64,000 nt of DNA from Atriophallophorus winterbourni (GCA_013407085.1 JACCGJ010005539.1:1-64000); one strand, 5' to 3'. Positions 1-10,623 are shown, counted from the stretch's first letter. A program made the numbers and translations. Notes: generated by a model not told the origin, from the letters alone.

Positions 1-1770
1 TATATGGAAGACTTACAGATTTGCGGCTGAATCTTGTGAATTAATAATTTTATAAAACGTCACTTTCCATAAACTCTAAACAATACCGCACTAACAAACC
101 CCAGCCGTGTCGATATTTCTGCTTTGCTTTGTACATTTAATTGACCCCATCTTAACTGAAACCATCTGATGTTCTCTAAACGTGCGTCGTCTGTGAGAAA
201 GTAGTAATTGTTAAAGGCAAATATGACACATGTCCCAACTGCCCACACATGTGTCACGCAAAATGTGACAAATCGTCGACCACGGAGGCAATATTGATCA
301 TGCTGAAAAATGGCTGGTGTAATCACGTGTGTAAAAATTGTCGAACTAAACCAAACGAAGATATACCCGTTTTAACTTGTATCAAGCGAGGAATGTGGAT
401 GATCGTATTCTGAGCTTGGATCTCAGTATAAAAACGTTGAAATCCTCGGAAGAGACTCAGGTCACTGCTCAGAACCCCCTAGTTTGCCCTTATGTTTTTC
501 GACTTTAATAACAAACAGATGAAAGTGCATCGCAGCATACTATTTGATACCGAAGATTTAGTTGTTGCACATTTGCAAGAGAGTCTTTAAGAGCGTTCCC
601 TCATCAAGTCGCCACCTTAACAAATGCGACTGTTAATGGCCGGTCTGCTCAATAATTCCTGGTACGATAAACGTAACGAAATCAAGCCGTCTTCTTATCT
701 TAAGGTTTAGATGAAAACCTCACATTCGAACCTATTGTCAAAGTTCAAACAAATCCAAAACGGACATGATAGCCGTTCGATCTAAGGCAGTTGAAACGTC
801 CCGCAACCAGCGAGAGTGACTACATCTAATGAAAACGAATGCCACCTTTCTAGTAAACAGAGTAGACCACGATATAGAAGAACGAAAAATGTTGTGCAGC
901 AGCACATACTTGGAGCTAGTTGAACCATTATCATCGTAAACCTACATCATCAAATCTAGACCATCCAAGGCTGCCTAAAATTACAGTTAGCTCGGAGAGT
1001 GATATAGAAAACACCTTACTATGCGCTTTTCTCCTGTGTAGGTGAGATTCATGTACCACTGCAAGGCTATTCACTAATGTGCTATCTGGAAAAGAGCATG
1101 AAATGCTCAGTGCAAACCCAAACGAAGCAAGAGGTTGGTGGTAATTTTTATCCTTTTCGTAGTCCCAGAAGCTGATGAGGCAACTGATAAAGCAGTGCAG
1201 CGTAAGCACTATCAGCATCAATGGAGATTTCTCAGTGAAAATCGACTTACATGATGATGCTGTTGTGAACACTTTTCGCATATCTATACCTACTAATTAT
1301 AAACGTATATGTCCTAAATCCCTCAAAAAACGTTCTAACGGAAAGATAAGATGCACACCTTCAAAATTCGATGTGAACATTGTGCAGACTAATAAATAGA
1401 CTAAATAAATTTTACTTAGAGCATTAAAACTTAATATAGGACCAAAAGATGAACTATAACGGTAAATAAAAAACCACCAAGTCAATCAGTAGCTAAGGTT
1501 GCAGAAAAAATGCAGCTGATATTATAGATCACTCTATTTCAATAGTACACCACCCAAACGATCAGGCATCCTTAAGATCCAAAATCCCCCGGCAGACTCA
1601 GCTTAACAAGTATTTTGCACTCTGCTAACCCCCTCTTCTCACACTCCATCATTGCTGCGAAAAACTACCGTAAGATGCCTCTACAAAACGCACAATTTCT
1701 GGGCAATTCCGCGATGGGTCTATGTATTGTTCTCTGAATTGATTGTTTGCAACTTCTATGTTTAATAGAA
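1..1770 (+). mobile_element. Decayed CR1-like 'family B' copy, ORF1 and start of ORF2
   Basis: The stretch aligns by eye with 28390-30250, the 5' half of the second family B copy. Shared blocks include the leader ending in CCCCAGCCGT, the zinc-finger coding segment around 150-350 and the ORF1/ORF2 boundary near 1560-1740. Many stops and indels break both reading frames, so it is non-functional. It may begin outside the window. Homology fades after about 1770, before the reverse transcriptase. Confidence 0.75.
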
Positions 1771-2467
1771 TCTGCTAAAAGAAGGATACCTATATTATTC
1801 TTTTGAATAGAATTGTGTATTCCGAATGACATTCACTAAGACACTTGTTTCATGAGTGTGATTATAAAGTAACACGTGGACATACCTTATCGTTTACGTC
1901 ATAATTTCCAGTATCGATTTTCGGTGACATTCTTTCATACATGCAATATTCTATTAGAATTCCCTAACTTACCATGTTGTGTACTTTCATTTCCAGTAGA
2001 TAATTAAAGCCGAATTCGGCTTATACATGCCAACGAACATGATTCATGAGTCATAAATTTATACTATAATTTACTTTAATAGAATATGCTACGATTTATT
2101 TCAACATTTTCATTATTAATAATAAAAATACTATATTCTTGGTAAACCAAGGCATGCAAAACATGATCAGGTTATCAATGTGCACAAAATAAATTAATTG
2201 TAAAAATGATTTTATGAAGCGGAATTTTTGAACGTTTTTTCGTTTAATAAAGTATGGTAAATTTACGATGGTAAGAAAGTTAATTTTTTTCGCGCAATTT
2301 CACACAGTAATGAAGATTCATCTAGATTGCATTGAAATAAGCGAATAAAGAGGATGCGATTAATTCTGGATCAGAGATTAAAAAGTAACAGAAAAAATTT
2401 ATGAAGGAAATTGTGCGCGTGAAGATATAATTGTCATAATGAAAATAAAGTTACGAAACAAAGAAAG

Positions 2468-2470
<3 letters not shown>

Positions 2471-2516
<46 letters not shown>
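2471..2516. repeat. (TA)n microsatellite
   Basis: Uninterrupted alternating AT for 46 bases, separated by only a few bases from a second tract. Confidence 0.97.
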
Positions 2517-2518
<2 letters not shown>

Positions 2519-2519
2519 C

Positions 2520-2522
<3 letters not shown>

Positions 2523-2569
<47 letters not shown>
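2523..2569. repeat. (TA)n microsatellite, second tract
   Basis: Second uninterrupted TA tract. The motif ATGACTACT follows both tracts, which suggests duplication of tract plus flank. Confidence 0.97.
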
Positions 2570-2570
<1 letters not shown>

Positions 2571-3299
2571 GACTACTCCGGAATGTTGATGTTTGTAACT
2601 AAATTAACGTACATAAAAAATCCTAAGTTAAATTAAAAAAATTAGAAAATTGAGGGGATGAGGAGAGATTGTGGTTCAAATTGCATGAGGTTTGGGCCGG
2701 TTGTACGATCCAGGAAAGTTGAAGAATTGTTGAATAAGGGAAACCAAAACCGTTAGTTAGTAGGGATTTCGGTTCATAAAGAAGAATCAGTCTTATGCGG
2801 AAGAAGTAAGTGCCAGTAACGGAGTTGGTTTGGGAGTCGGAGACACTGGAACACAATTAAAGATATTTTCCTTACCATCATGGTGAGATGTTATCAAAGT
2901 GAAGTAGTAAATCGATTGTGAACGATAAAAAAAATCACAAAAAACAATATTTTTGGCATTTGGCGTTTTTTCTTTTTGTTTTTTCAAATAAATACTTTAT
3001 GGTAAAGCTTGTTTTCATACATAAATGCGTTCAATATAAGCAGATAACGGTGAAGATTATGGTCTTATGGTAAAAATGATTATAAAACGCACGGTTACGA
3101 TGAAGATGTGTATCAACATATCTAGGGTCCGGTAAATTGACACTTGAATGGCAGAAAATACTATAAGACCTCATGACATACTAATATGTAGAGAAAGATG
3201 TGAAATTAGAAACCTGGGATCCCATGAGAGTATAGAATATCTAGAGAAGAGTGTATCTTAAGGATTTAGGATAGTGAGTGGAAGGTAAGAGTTTCTACA

Positions 3300-3775
3300 A
3301 GCGTTTTAAATTTTCCTGTAGAAGTTCACATGCGGAAATGAAGAGGAAGAGAATTTCAAAGTTGTACATATCTAATTAAGGAGAAGTTACGTCTAACTGT
3401 AGTGCGAGACATAGGGATATTTAACATCCTTGTTCGATTGCGCACATCATATCGAATATAATCGTGAAAGCGCATGCCAGACTGAAGCTTAATTCGTTGC
3501 TGGGTAGTGATTCGAAATAAGAGAAGCAGATTCAAACGAATTCTGCGTAGCAATAGTGGTTCAACATTCAGCAAATCACACCTTCCAAGATAAGACAAGG
3601 TGTTAGAATAGCCCAATGTTATTTTGCTGAAAGTACGTTGAAGTCTTTCTAAGAGAAAACAATCACGCCTACCCATGTGAGAATAGATGATATTACAATA
3701 ATCGAGAATTAGTTGGACTGTAATTCTATGTTGATGTAAATTATTAACATTTATACTCATAAATTCTTGGTATCT
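3300..3775 (-). mobile_element. CR1/Jockey-like LINE fragment, post-RT C-terminal region
   Basis: The minus strand keeps a 134-codon open stretch (3760-3356) reading LLERLQRTFSKITLGYS and LNVEPLLLRRIRLNLLLLF. This is the layout of the region after the RT in CR1-like ORF2 proteins (LExxQRRxTK, then LxxRRxRxDL). The sequence differs from families A, B and C, so it is a separate lineage. No RT palm or 5' part is present, which fits a 5'-truncated insertion. Confidence 0.6.
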
Positions 3776-4199
3776 TAGTTTTCATATATTTTAAAAAGAC
3801 CAAAATATCATCCTATGATCTCCATAATACTTCTTTGTACTCAGAGCAATTCACCAATTAGGCAGAAAATCGGTTCTCTCATTGGTGTTAATCAAATCTG
3901 CTTGTAGATATTACCAAGAAGCTTTGTACTGCTCAAGAAGTTCAACCTAACCGATAAAAGGAACGATGGTGAAAACAGAGGTTGCCTTCCTCCTACATAT
4001 GTGAAGAATATATCAGAAAAAGCAGCTCGGGATATTCAGCCTTTGAGAATAGAGTTCGTGCACAATTTTACGCAATCACTTCAACGTTATAAAAGACAAA
4101 TATGACGGAATGTGCAACAACTATTACATAAATTCAGCGAATACTTTCTGAAAAACATCCTCATTTTGAGCTAGGTATATTCTCCTCTATTTCTGAACA

Positions 4200-4380
4200 G
4201 TTCGGGCGATCAACGCTTATGAATGCTAGATTCTGCGACAGAATGACCTTATACAAACCAATAAATACCAATTCTATACACTTCGAAATAGTTTTCGCGG
4301 ATGATATCATCTAGCTTTATGGCAACAACAACATCAACGAACACCATCTGAACAACATCCTGAGATACGTATCTTCTCCT
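4200..4380 (+). mobile_element. Possible RT relic with FADD-box remnant
   Basis: At 4291-4310 the plus strand reads VFADDII before a stop, resembling RT motif C (FADD). The flanks are too decayed to place it in a family. Weak call. Confidence 0.3.
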
Positions 4381-4607
4381 CTATTGCTAAAAGTACAGTA
4401 TTATTCGTATTTCTGCATTTCGGTGAACATGTCAGTGACAATGCAACCAGAATTCACTTTGGAAACCTGCACAAACTAATAAATTCTTAGATTAAAATCG
4501 ATGCTTTAATATTACGGCAGAGCAAAGTATTGTGGTCAGCATACCGAACCAGAACTCATATATACTTGTTTAAATCACGCTTAGTTTCAATTTATTCTTC
4601 CTTTAAC

Positions 4608-6185
4608 ACCGTAATTGTGCCATACCTTTACTAAGGCCTTCGATTCGGTTAGTTACAGGTTCCTAGGAATGAAGCTTGCAGCCAGAGGCATATCTCGTAA
4701 GCTTCACGACTGGATAACCGGTGTTTTTGTGATAGATCCTTCCAGGTCCATACTACCTCTGAATTCGCAACAGTTACCAGCGGGGTCCCACAAGGTTCAG
4801 TATTAGGCCCAATATTTGATTGTATTTGACAATCAATGAAACGTCCCAAGTTGAGTGACGCGCAAAATCCCAGAGGTATATCAGAACCCAAAGCGGATTT
4901 GTCTCAAATATTGTAAAAATCCGGTAAAAATCCGGATCAATGTCAAAAACAATATCGAGCGCGTATCACGTTACGCACACGAGTCCAAACGGAAAAATGG
5001 CGCAGATAAAATGGAGTCAAATTAATCAAAGAGAAAGAGTAAAACAAAAGTGCAGTAAGAAACAAGAAAAAAGTGGAAAGTGTTTGGATTTCAAAATTCA
5101 CATGAAATATTACAAAAGATGTTGGAAGGTGAAAGGATCCAACAAGTATTAGGCCCAATACTCTTTTTGATCTTCGTCGATAATCTGGCATCGCAGTTGT
5201 CATGTTCCTGCGACATGTTTGCTGATGATGTTAAATTCACCGGATCCAGTGATTACGGTGATTTGTTAAGATACTTAGACTGATGCACGAACTCCAACGG
5301 CACCTGAAATAAGCATACATGTGGCACGTCCTAACAACAATTAACAAAATCCAACTGGTGTTATCACCTGTGGATAATATTTCGGTTTGCGTGTCGTTTG
5401 ATTCTTTTGGTCAAATCAGTGCTACGGAGAAGAAAACCTGATGTATTCCTACCAAAGTACAACGCATTAGTTCAGCCCTTGCTACAAAAAGGACATCGTT
5501 CGATTGGAAAGCGTTCGACGTCTTGCAACTCGCATGTTAGGGTCAGTGAGGGAGACCTTACACTTCACGCCAGAAGTCTTCAGGTCTTTACTTTTTCAGG
5601 CACTGTCGTTTAAAAAGCGAGTCAACTGAAAGTCATGAAGTAATCGAGTGACGTACTAAAATGCGACTCCTTTACCATAGGTTCTGAGCTGTGCACCCGC
5701 GATCATTTAACATAAACTTTCTTAAACCCGATGCCGGCTAGAATCGAAGAAACACTTTTTTGTCTTATGGTGGCGAATCCCTTCAACAGTATTTAAAAAG
5801 GACTTAAATATAGCAATTTCGTAGCGAGTATTAAGCAGGGTCCTGATAGCAACTAGGGTAGATTAAAATTTGCTAGCTTTAACACATAAAGTAAGTAAAT
5901 GCTAATTTTTGTGGTTTTTATGTACGATTCTTCCTCCGCTGACGTTCCACTATAATCGTGTAGAAAAACCACATTTCTTTCTTTAGAATAGGCTATAATA
6001 AGGTGCTCCTTGAAGACACTCCGGAAAATATCATTGTTTTGCGATAGTTGAATATTTCGAACAAACCGAAGAAAAAATATATTATGGAAGTTTTGAACGC
6101 TTTTCTGCAGTTTACCACCAAACTAAATTCTAGACGCTCGTTTGGCTTGCTAGTTGCTCACTGTTCTGTGAAAACTCAATTTAAA
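4608..6185 (+). mobile_element. 5'-truncated family A LINE copy, split by a D1 insertion
   Basis: The copy opens in RT motif A (TKAFDSVSYRFL near 4627) and reads through GVPQGSVLGP to the D1 insertion at 4815. It resumes at 5161 with LFLIFVDNL and FADDVKFTGSSD. Pieces of the post-RT domain follow to about 5640. From 5890 the 3' UTR matches 11848-12160 of the near-complete copy. Frameshifts and stops make it a pseudo-copy. Confidence 0.8.
4815..5144 (+). mobile_element. D1 non-autonomous insertion with 16-bp TSD
   Basis: This 330-bp insert lies between two identical copies of AGTATTAGGCCCAATA (4799-4814 and 5145-5160). Removing the insert and one copy restores the family A RT frame (SVLGPILFLIF). 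Related copies lie at 58655-59046 and 39715-40200. It has no coding potential. The TSD length fits target-primed reverse transcription; whether it is a SINE or a truncated LINE end cannot be decided from sequence alone. Confidence 0.85.
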
Positions 6186-6299
6186 ACTGATTTGACCCGC
6201 CGAATTATGTTTTTACCAGACAAAAGTTGTTGTATTTATCCAAATCTATTACTCTACATGCCGATCCAGTACACACTGTCTCATGCAATAAATTGAAAT

Positions 6300-7490
6300 T
6301 GTTTCGTTCACGATTAAGATCCTAGGAACCGACAGTAGAAATACGCTTATCTCTGATTCAGAAAAAGTTATCGAGTGGACAAAGACCTGGGACTTGCCAC
6401 TACACTTGGGGAAGAGCTGTCTTACGACGACTGATTTAGCGACAACCCAACTAGAAGTTGGTGAAGGAACTATCAGAATAGTGGCTGCTCAAAAAGTGAA
6501 GGATCTGGACATCACTATAACAAGAGATTTTAAATGGGCTACTCAATGTGCCGAAGCTGCAAACAAGGCTCGCAGAGAATTGTTCAGACTTCGCTCAGCG
6601 TTATCTTGCCGAAAACCTTCAATCTTCATTCCCTTATACAAAGTAGTTGTGCGGCCTCACTTAGAGTACTGTGTTCAATCCTAGGCACCGTACTTAAGAA
6701 AGGATATAGCATGTCTCGAAAAGGTCCAGCGCCTTGCGACTGAAATGGTTGAGGATCAGGCAGGTTTAACTTATGAGGCTAGACTCAAGGACCTCGGTTT
6801 GTTCTCACTAAAGAGACGGCTGTTGCGAGGTGACCTATTAGAAGCCTCAAAGATTCTAAAGCGTCTTACGGGTAATAAAATTACTTAAATCTCTAAACTT
6901 GCACTTAAAGCTGCTACAATGGGTAATTCCATGAAACTTCTTAAGAGTAGGCCCAGGTTGCTGGCACGTGAGCACTTTTTCAGCAACCGTGTGGTCAACT
7001 TCTGGAACCAGCTCCCAGATTGTATAGTAAGCCTCTCAAATGTGTTGAGCTTTGAAAGGGAATTAGACGGTAAATGGTCTATCATATTTCCGCATATTGT
7101 CTAATAAAAAACTTTAAAATAACAAAAAAACGTATTTTTACATTTTTATCATATCTATCTAGGCCTGGACAACCTGACAGTAAATTAGCCCACATGCAGT
7201 CTATGACTGTGTCTCACTTTGACTCAAATGGGCTAGTGATTTCATAAACCAGACATTTTTCACGCATATTATTGCATTGTTTCCTGAATAGCTGACCTCT
7301 CACCGTGCTGGTGAAGAGAAACCCTACCTTACCTTCCAGATATTCGGAAACAAGAACTTGTGAAAAGTACGAACCGTATACTCGATATCGAAGTGCCGGG
7401 TTCTCAACCGCATACCGTCGAAGAAAATCTGGGCGCGTGATTGGCTTTTAGCCACCTTCAGCCCTGTGCAACTTGAACGTTCAACTTGAT
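6300..7490 (+). mobile_element. Second 5'-truncated family A LINE copy
   Basis: It begins after the FADD box and keeps KVKDLDITITRDFKW (RT motif E region), PLYKVVVRPHLEYCVQ and FFSNRVVNFWNQLPD to 7104. The 3' UTR at 7264-7490 matches the near-complete copy (GCTGACCTCTCACCGT). A minus-strand R1 repeat (7145-7255) sits in the 3' UTR. Stops at 6682 and near 6885 show it is dead. It has the same orientation as the copies on either side. Confidence 0.82.
7145..7255 (-). repeat. R1 dispersed repeat
   Basis: Contains CTAGGCCTGGACAACCTGAC and the rest of the R1 head in reverse orientation, inside the 3' UTR of a dead family A copy. The insertion is therefore younger than that copy. Confidence 0.8.
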
Positions 7491-7666
7491 TGTATTTCTC
7501 ACGCTCCGATAAATATCATTACGAATTTTTGCTATTCCTGAATTTGAAGTAAAATAGAATAACTATTTTACTATATTATTGATATTTTTCTGATTAATTA
7601 CGCCAGTAATAAAATCAGCTTGTATTTTTCTACTGAACTATCATAGCTCACATTTTACCGATAGAT

Positions 7667-8995
7667 ATGAGTTTAAAAAATACCTGCCTCAGCGGAAAAT
7701 GTGGCAAAATGGTGGCTAAGTGCATCGAGTGCACAGCTTGCAAGCGTTGGGCTCACCCTAGCTGCTCAGGCATACATAAATCTCACTACGGGATTTATGC
7801 AAAATACCGCTGGTTGCAGTGGTATTGTTCCGGCTGTCACGAGGCTGCCACTGACGCCGCTTGCCAAAAGCCAAGGAATAGAGTGACGTCGCGAAGCTCG
7901 TCAGATTTTGCAGCCGCTCAATCGTATGCATCTGTGGTGAGAGCAAATTTAAGTTCTGAGACTACAGCAGGCAACGCTATAGCGCACAAATCTAGCCGGC
8001 TGCAAAGTTCTTCCAAGCAAGCTACCTCTCCTAAGGTGGTAAATAGAGCCAGGACTTCAAGTAAGCGTGCTATCAAAAAGGCGAAAAAAAGGGCATCCCC
8101 TGACGTAGACGTAGCTATCCAGTTACCTAGTCCTTCAAAGCAAGCTTCCTCTCCGAAGGTCGTAAACGTAGCCCAAACTCCGCAAAAACGTACCAAGCAA
8201 GGTAAAGCCCATACTCAACGGAAGAAACATGGAAATGTTGCTGGCTCACCCGACCTGGATAAAATTATCCAGGAATTAAACGGTTTGCGTAAGCAAGTTG
8301 AGTCACTTAATGGCACTTCTTATTACTCTTCAAAAACTAGAACCCGAAATGTTCTAGTTTTCAATCGAGCGGAGCCTTTTATTAGGGAATCAAAAAGTCG
8401 AAGAGATTTTGATCGCAGATGTATTAGCGATCTCATCCAGATGGTAGGTCTAAAGCCTTCTACTCCCACGGTGCGAGTTCACCGTGTAGGGAGATGGAAG
8501 ATGGATAACCGCCCTAGGCCGATACTGGTAGAATTCAAGTACCAGGCGGATCGGGATGCGTTATTGTCTAGGGCTGAATACATCGCCACAACAACTCTAG
8601 ACAAGCTTCAGGTTAAGCCAGACAACCCTCCATCTCATATTAGACAAAACCCTTCCGCTCCACATAGGAGAAACTTCGCTTTAAGGACATCTGCTATCCG
8701 TAAGACTGATGCAAACCGTAGCGCTAGTGAATCCGTTAAGATCTTACCGAAAAGCTCATCGCTACGAGTCTGGCTGTCCGGATTAGACGACGTTGACGCG
8801 CTTATCGAAAATGAAGATGGGAGCCAAGCAAATTTCTCCAGTTGTTGCTCTTCGATAGAGGCGGCCTCAATCTTTAGTCAACGGTCCGTAACATCCATGC
8901 AAGAGGTTGTTGAACCAGATACTCCTGCTTTAAGTAGCACGCCAAAAAACGTGCACCTCCCTCGGGTGCTTCGACCGAGGGCCAATCAGGGTTAG
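7667..8995 (+). CDS. Family A ORF1 protein: PHD-like finger and nucleic-acid-binding region
   Basis: 442 codons, presumably the RNA-binding chaperone of the retrotransposon particle. Residues 7-58 hold a PHD/RING-like set: C7, C12, C22-x2-C25-x4-H30-x2-C33, then W-Y-C-x2-C. Residues ~110-190 are basic (Lys/Arg/Ser-rich) and contain a near-duplicate: SKQATSPKVVN and SKQASSPKVVN about 40 residues apart. A short heptad-like stretch (IIQELNGLRKQVESLN) follows. Residues ~220-330 resemble the RRM-like region of LINE ORF1 proteins (RNVLVFNRAEP, RPRPILVEFKY). ATG at 7667 is the first in frame and gives an intact ORF. The TAG stop at 8993-8995 lies inside the predicted frameshift pseudoknot, so a fraction of ribosomes may read on into ORF2. 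Confidence 0.85.
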   Translation: MSLKNTCLSGKCGKMVAKCIECTACKRWAHPSCSGIHKSHYGIYAKYRWLQWYCSGCHEAATDAACQKPRNRVTSRSSSDFAAAQSYASVVRANLSSETTAGNAIAHKSSRLQSSSKQATSPKVVNRARTSSKRAIKKAKKRASPDVDVAIQLPSPSKQASSPKVVNVAQTPQKRTKQGKAHTQRKKHGNVAGSPDLDKIIQELNGLRKQVESLNGTSYYSSKTRTRNVLVFNRAEPFIRESKSRRDFDRRCISDLIQMVGLKPSTPTVRVHRVGRWKMDNRPRPILVEFKYQADRDALLSRAEYIATTTLDKLQVKPDNPPSHIRQNPSAPHRRNFALRTSAIRKTDANRSASESVKILPKSSSLRVWLSGLDDVDALIENEDGSQANFSSCCSSIEAASIFSQRSVTSMQEVVEPDTPALSSTPKNVHLPRVLRPRANQG

Positions 8996-10623
8996 TTTCA
9001 GAAGCACGCAAAACCAGCGCCCCAGTGCTGTACGCTAATGTGTGCAGCATAAGGAATAAGTGGGCTGACCTCTCTCTTCGTGTGGCTGAGTTGCACCCCC
9101 GGGTTATAGCGCTTTCTGAGACATGGCTGTCCGCGCTTGACGATGTGCCAACAAACATCAGCGAGCAGTATCTCGTCATTAGATGCGATAGACCTGGCGA
9201 CAGGAGAGGCGGTGGCGTTGCACTCCTCCTAGAGTATGGCTTGCACAATACAGGAACGGGTATATCCCTAACCAGTGAAAACGTCCAAGTTGTTACGAGT
9301 ATCCTGACTTGCTACAAGTCAGCCCTCGCAATTGCTTGTGTCTACGTCACACCCAGTGCAGCCCAGCAGGAGATTACACAGCTGATTGAGACGCTCGACA
9401 GGTTGTTTCAATCAGCTCCCAGCGTACTCATCTTAGGTGATTTCAACCTCCCGGACATAAATTGGGCCGTCTCTGTAGGTTTAGTCACCAAGCAATCCGA
9501 AATGTTTCTCGAATGGCTCCATGATCATGCGCTGCATCAGCATGTGAGTGATCCTACGAGGTTTCGTAATGGATGTACTCCATCCACTCTCGACCTAGTA
9601 TTGTCGTCCCAGCCCGAAGCAATTAGATTCTTAAAATACCTACCACCGCTCGGCAAAAGCGATCACGTAATGATAAGCTTCGAAGCGGTACTGCGGTTTC
9701 ACAAACCTACTGCTCGCCCTAGACGAAATTTTAGGCTTGTAGACTTGGATTTTCTTCTACAGACTTCAAAATCTTTCTTTCAGTTCTCTAACGATTTTAA
9801 TGTAAGTGAAAACTGGGATAGAATTTGTAAGTATCTTAAGGAGTTACAAGACAAGCACGCTCCGCTGCAAGTCGTGAAAAAGCATCATAGGCCGCCCTGG
9901 TGGACTCCTCGAGTTCGTCGGTCTACCCGAAAACGAGATCGTTTATGGCGGCAATATAAGCTATCTCTTACTTCTGGTTCTTGGGTCCGATACAAAACCG
10001 CTCGGAACTCTTGTGTTAAAATACAGCGTTTGCTCAAACAGGAGTTTGAGTTATCCTTAGCTAGGGATGCTAAATCCAATCCCAAAAGATTTTATAGCTA
10101 CGCTCAATCGAAAGGAAAAACCAGGGAAAACATTGGAGATTTAAATCTGGAGGACGGAAAAGTAGCCGATACCGACCTGTCTAAGGCGAGTGCCTTCTCT
10201 AGGTTCTTCAGTGGCGTTCAAAGACGTGATAATTCTTTAATTGCTCCGTCTAGCTCGTTTAATCTACTACCTGGCGCTCCTGCACTAGATGAGTTGTCCT
10301 TCATGGAATCCGAGGTGTATGAAGCACTTATCCATGTTCGCGTCAACAAAGCTGAGGGACCAGACGGTATCCACTCGATTATGCTAAAGAATCTTGCCCC
10401 AGTGCTTACAGAACCCTTATGCAAGCTCTTCAATTCATGCTTGAACATGGGAGTGGTTCCTAGTGAGTGGAAAGAAGCTATAATCGTGCCAGTACACAAG
10501 GGTGGTTGCAGCTCAACTGTTGGTAACTATAGACCTGTCAGCCTGACTAGCATCGCCTCGAAAGTAATGGAAAACTGCTGCGTGACAAAATCTGTCAGCA
10601 TCTTTGTCGGCATTCTCTACTGA
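8938..10623 (+). CDS. Family A ORF2, 5' part: endonuclease and start of RT
   Basis: The frame opens just after TAG 8935-8937, overlaps the ORF1 tail by 58 bases and lies in the -1 frame. No ATG precedes the endonuclease motifs: the first in-frame Met falls in EMFLEWL near 9510. Exonuclease-endonuclease-phosphatase motifs run in order: ANVCSIRNK (Asn), ALSETW (catalytic Glu), LILGDFNLPD (Asp/Asn), TPSTLDLVLS and GKSDHVM (Asp-His). A linker leads to RT fingers (NKAEGPDGIHS, PVHKGG, NYRPVSLTSIASKV). The protein would nick target DNA and prime reverse transcription on its own RNA. A one-base deletion near 10570 diverts the frame into 15 foreign codons and a stop at 10623; the true frame continues in the next entry. 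Confidence 0.85.
   Translation, partial: HAKKRAPPSGASTEGQSGLVSEARKTSAPVLYANVCSIRNKWADLSLRVAELHPRVIALSETWLSALDDVPTNISEQYLVIRCDRPGDRRGGGVALLLEYGLHNTGTGISLTSENVQVVTSILTCYKSALAIACVYVTPSAAQQEITQLIETLDRLFQSAPSVLILGDFNLPDINWAVSVGLVTKQSEMFLEWLHDHALHQHVSDPTRFRNGCTPSTLDLVLSSQPEAIRFLKYLPPLGKSDHVMISFEAVLRFHKPTARPRRNFRLVDLDFLLQTSKSFFQFSNDFNVSENWDRICKYLKELQDKHAPLQVVKKHHRPPWWTPRVRRSTRKRDRLWRQYKLSLTSGSWVRYKTARNSCVKIQRLLKQEFELSLARDAKSNPKRFYSYAQSKGKTRENIGDLNLEDGKVADTDLSKASAFSRFFSGVQRRDNSLIAPSSSFNLLPGAPALDELSFMESEVYEALIHVRVNKAEGPDGIHSIMLKNLAPVLTEPLCKLFNSCLNMGVVPSEWKEAIIVPVHKGGCSSTVGNYRPVSLTSIASKVMENCCVTKSVSIFVGILY
8944..9007 (+). promoter_or_regulatory. Predicted -1 programmed frameshift signal: slippery heptamer and H-type pseudoknot
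   Basis: Heptamer A_AAA_AAC (8944-8950) sits in the ORF1 frame as CCA AAA AAC, so the phase is right. An 8-nt spacer (8951-8958) follows. Stem 1 pairs CCCTCGG (8959-8965) with CCGAGGG (8975-8981). Its loop GTGCTTC (8966-8972) pairs with GAAGCAC (9001-9007) as stem 2. Both stems are perfect 7-bp helices. Loop 3 is 19 nt and carries the ORF1 TAG. Loop 1 is 0 nt as drawn, so one pair may open. Slipping back one base leads into the ORF2 frame, which stays open. The parts are seen directly; activity is inferred. Confidence 0.85.

Larger units (their letters stand above)
1771..3299. other. Gene-free A+T-rich stretch
   Basis: I recognise no gene or repeat family here apart from the two TA microsatellites. 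ORFs over these are simple repeat translations. Confidence 0.6.

Noticed and set aside
2439..2636. ORF of alternating Tyr-Ile residues
   Set aside because: It is a translation of two (TA)n microsatellites; no gene.
10569..10577. Second programmed frameshift at GGAAAAC in ORF2
   Set aside because: The heptamer does not fit X_XXY_YYZ in phase, and a frameshift in the middle of the RT is biologically odd. A one-base deletion explains it.
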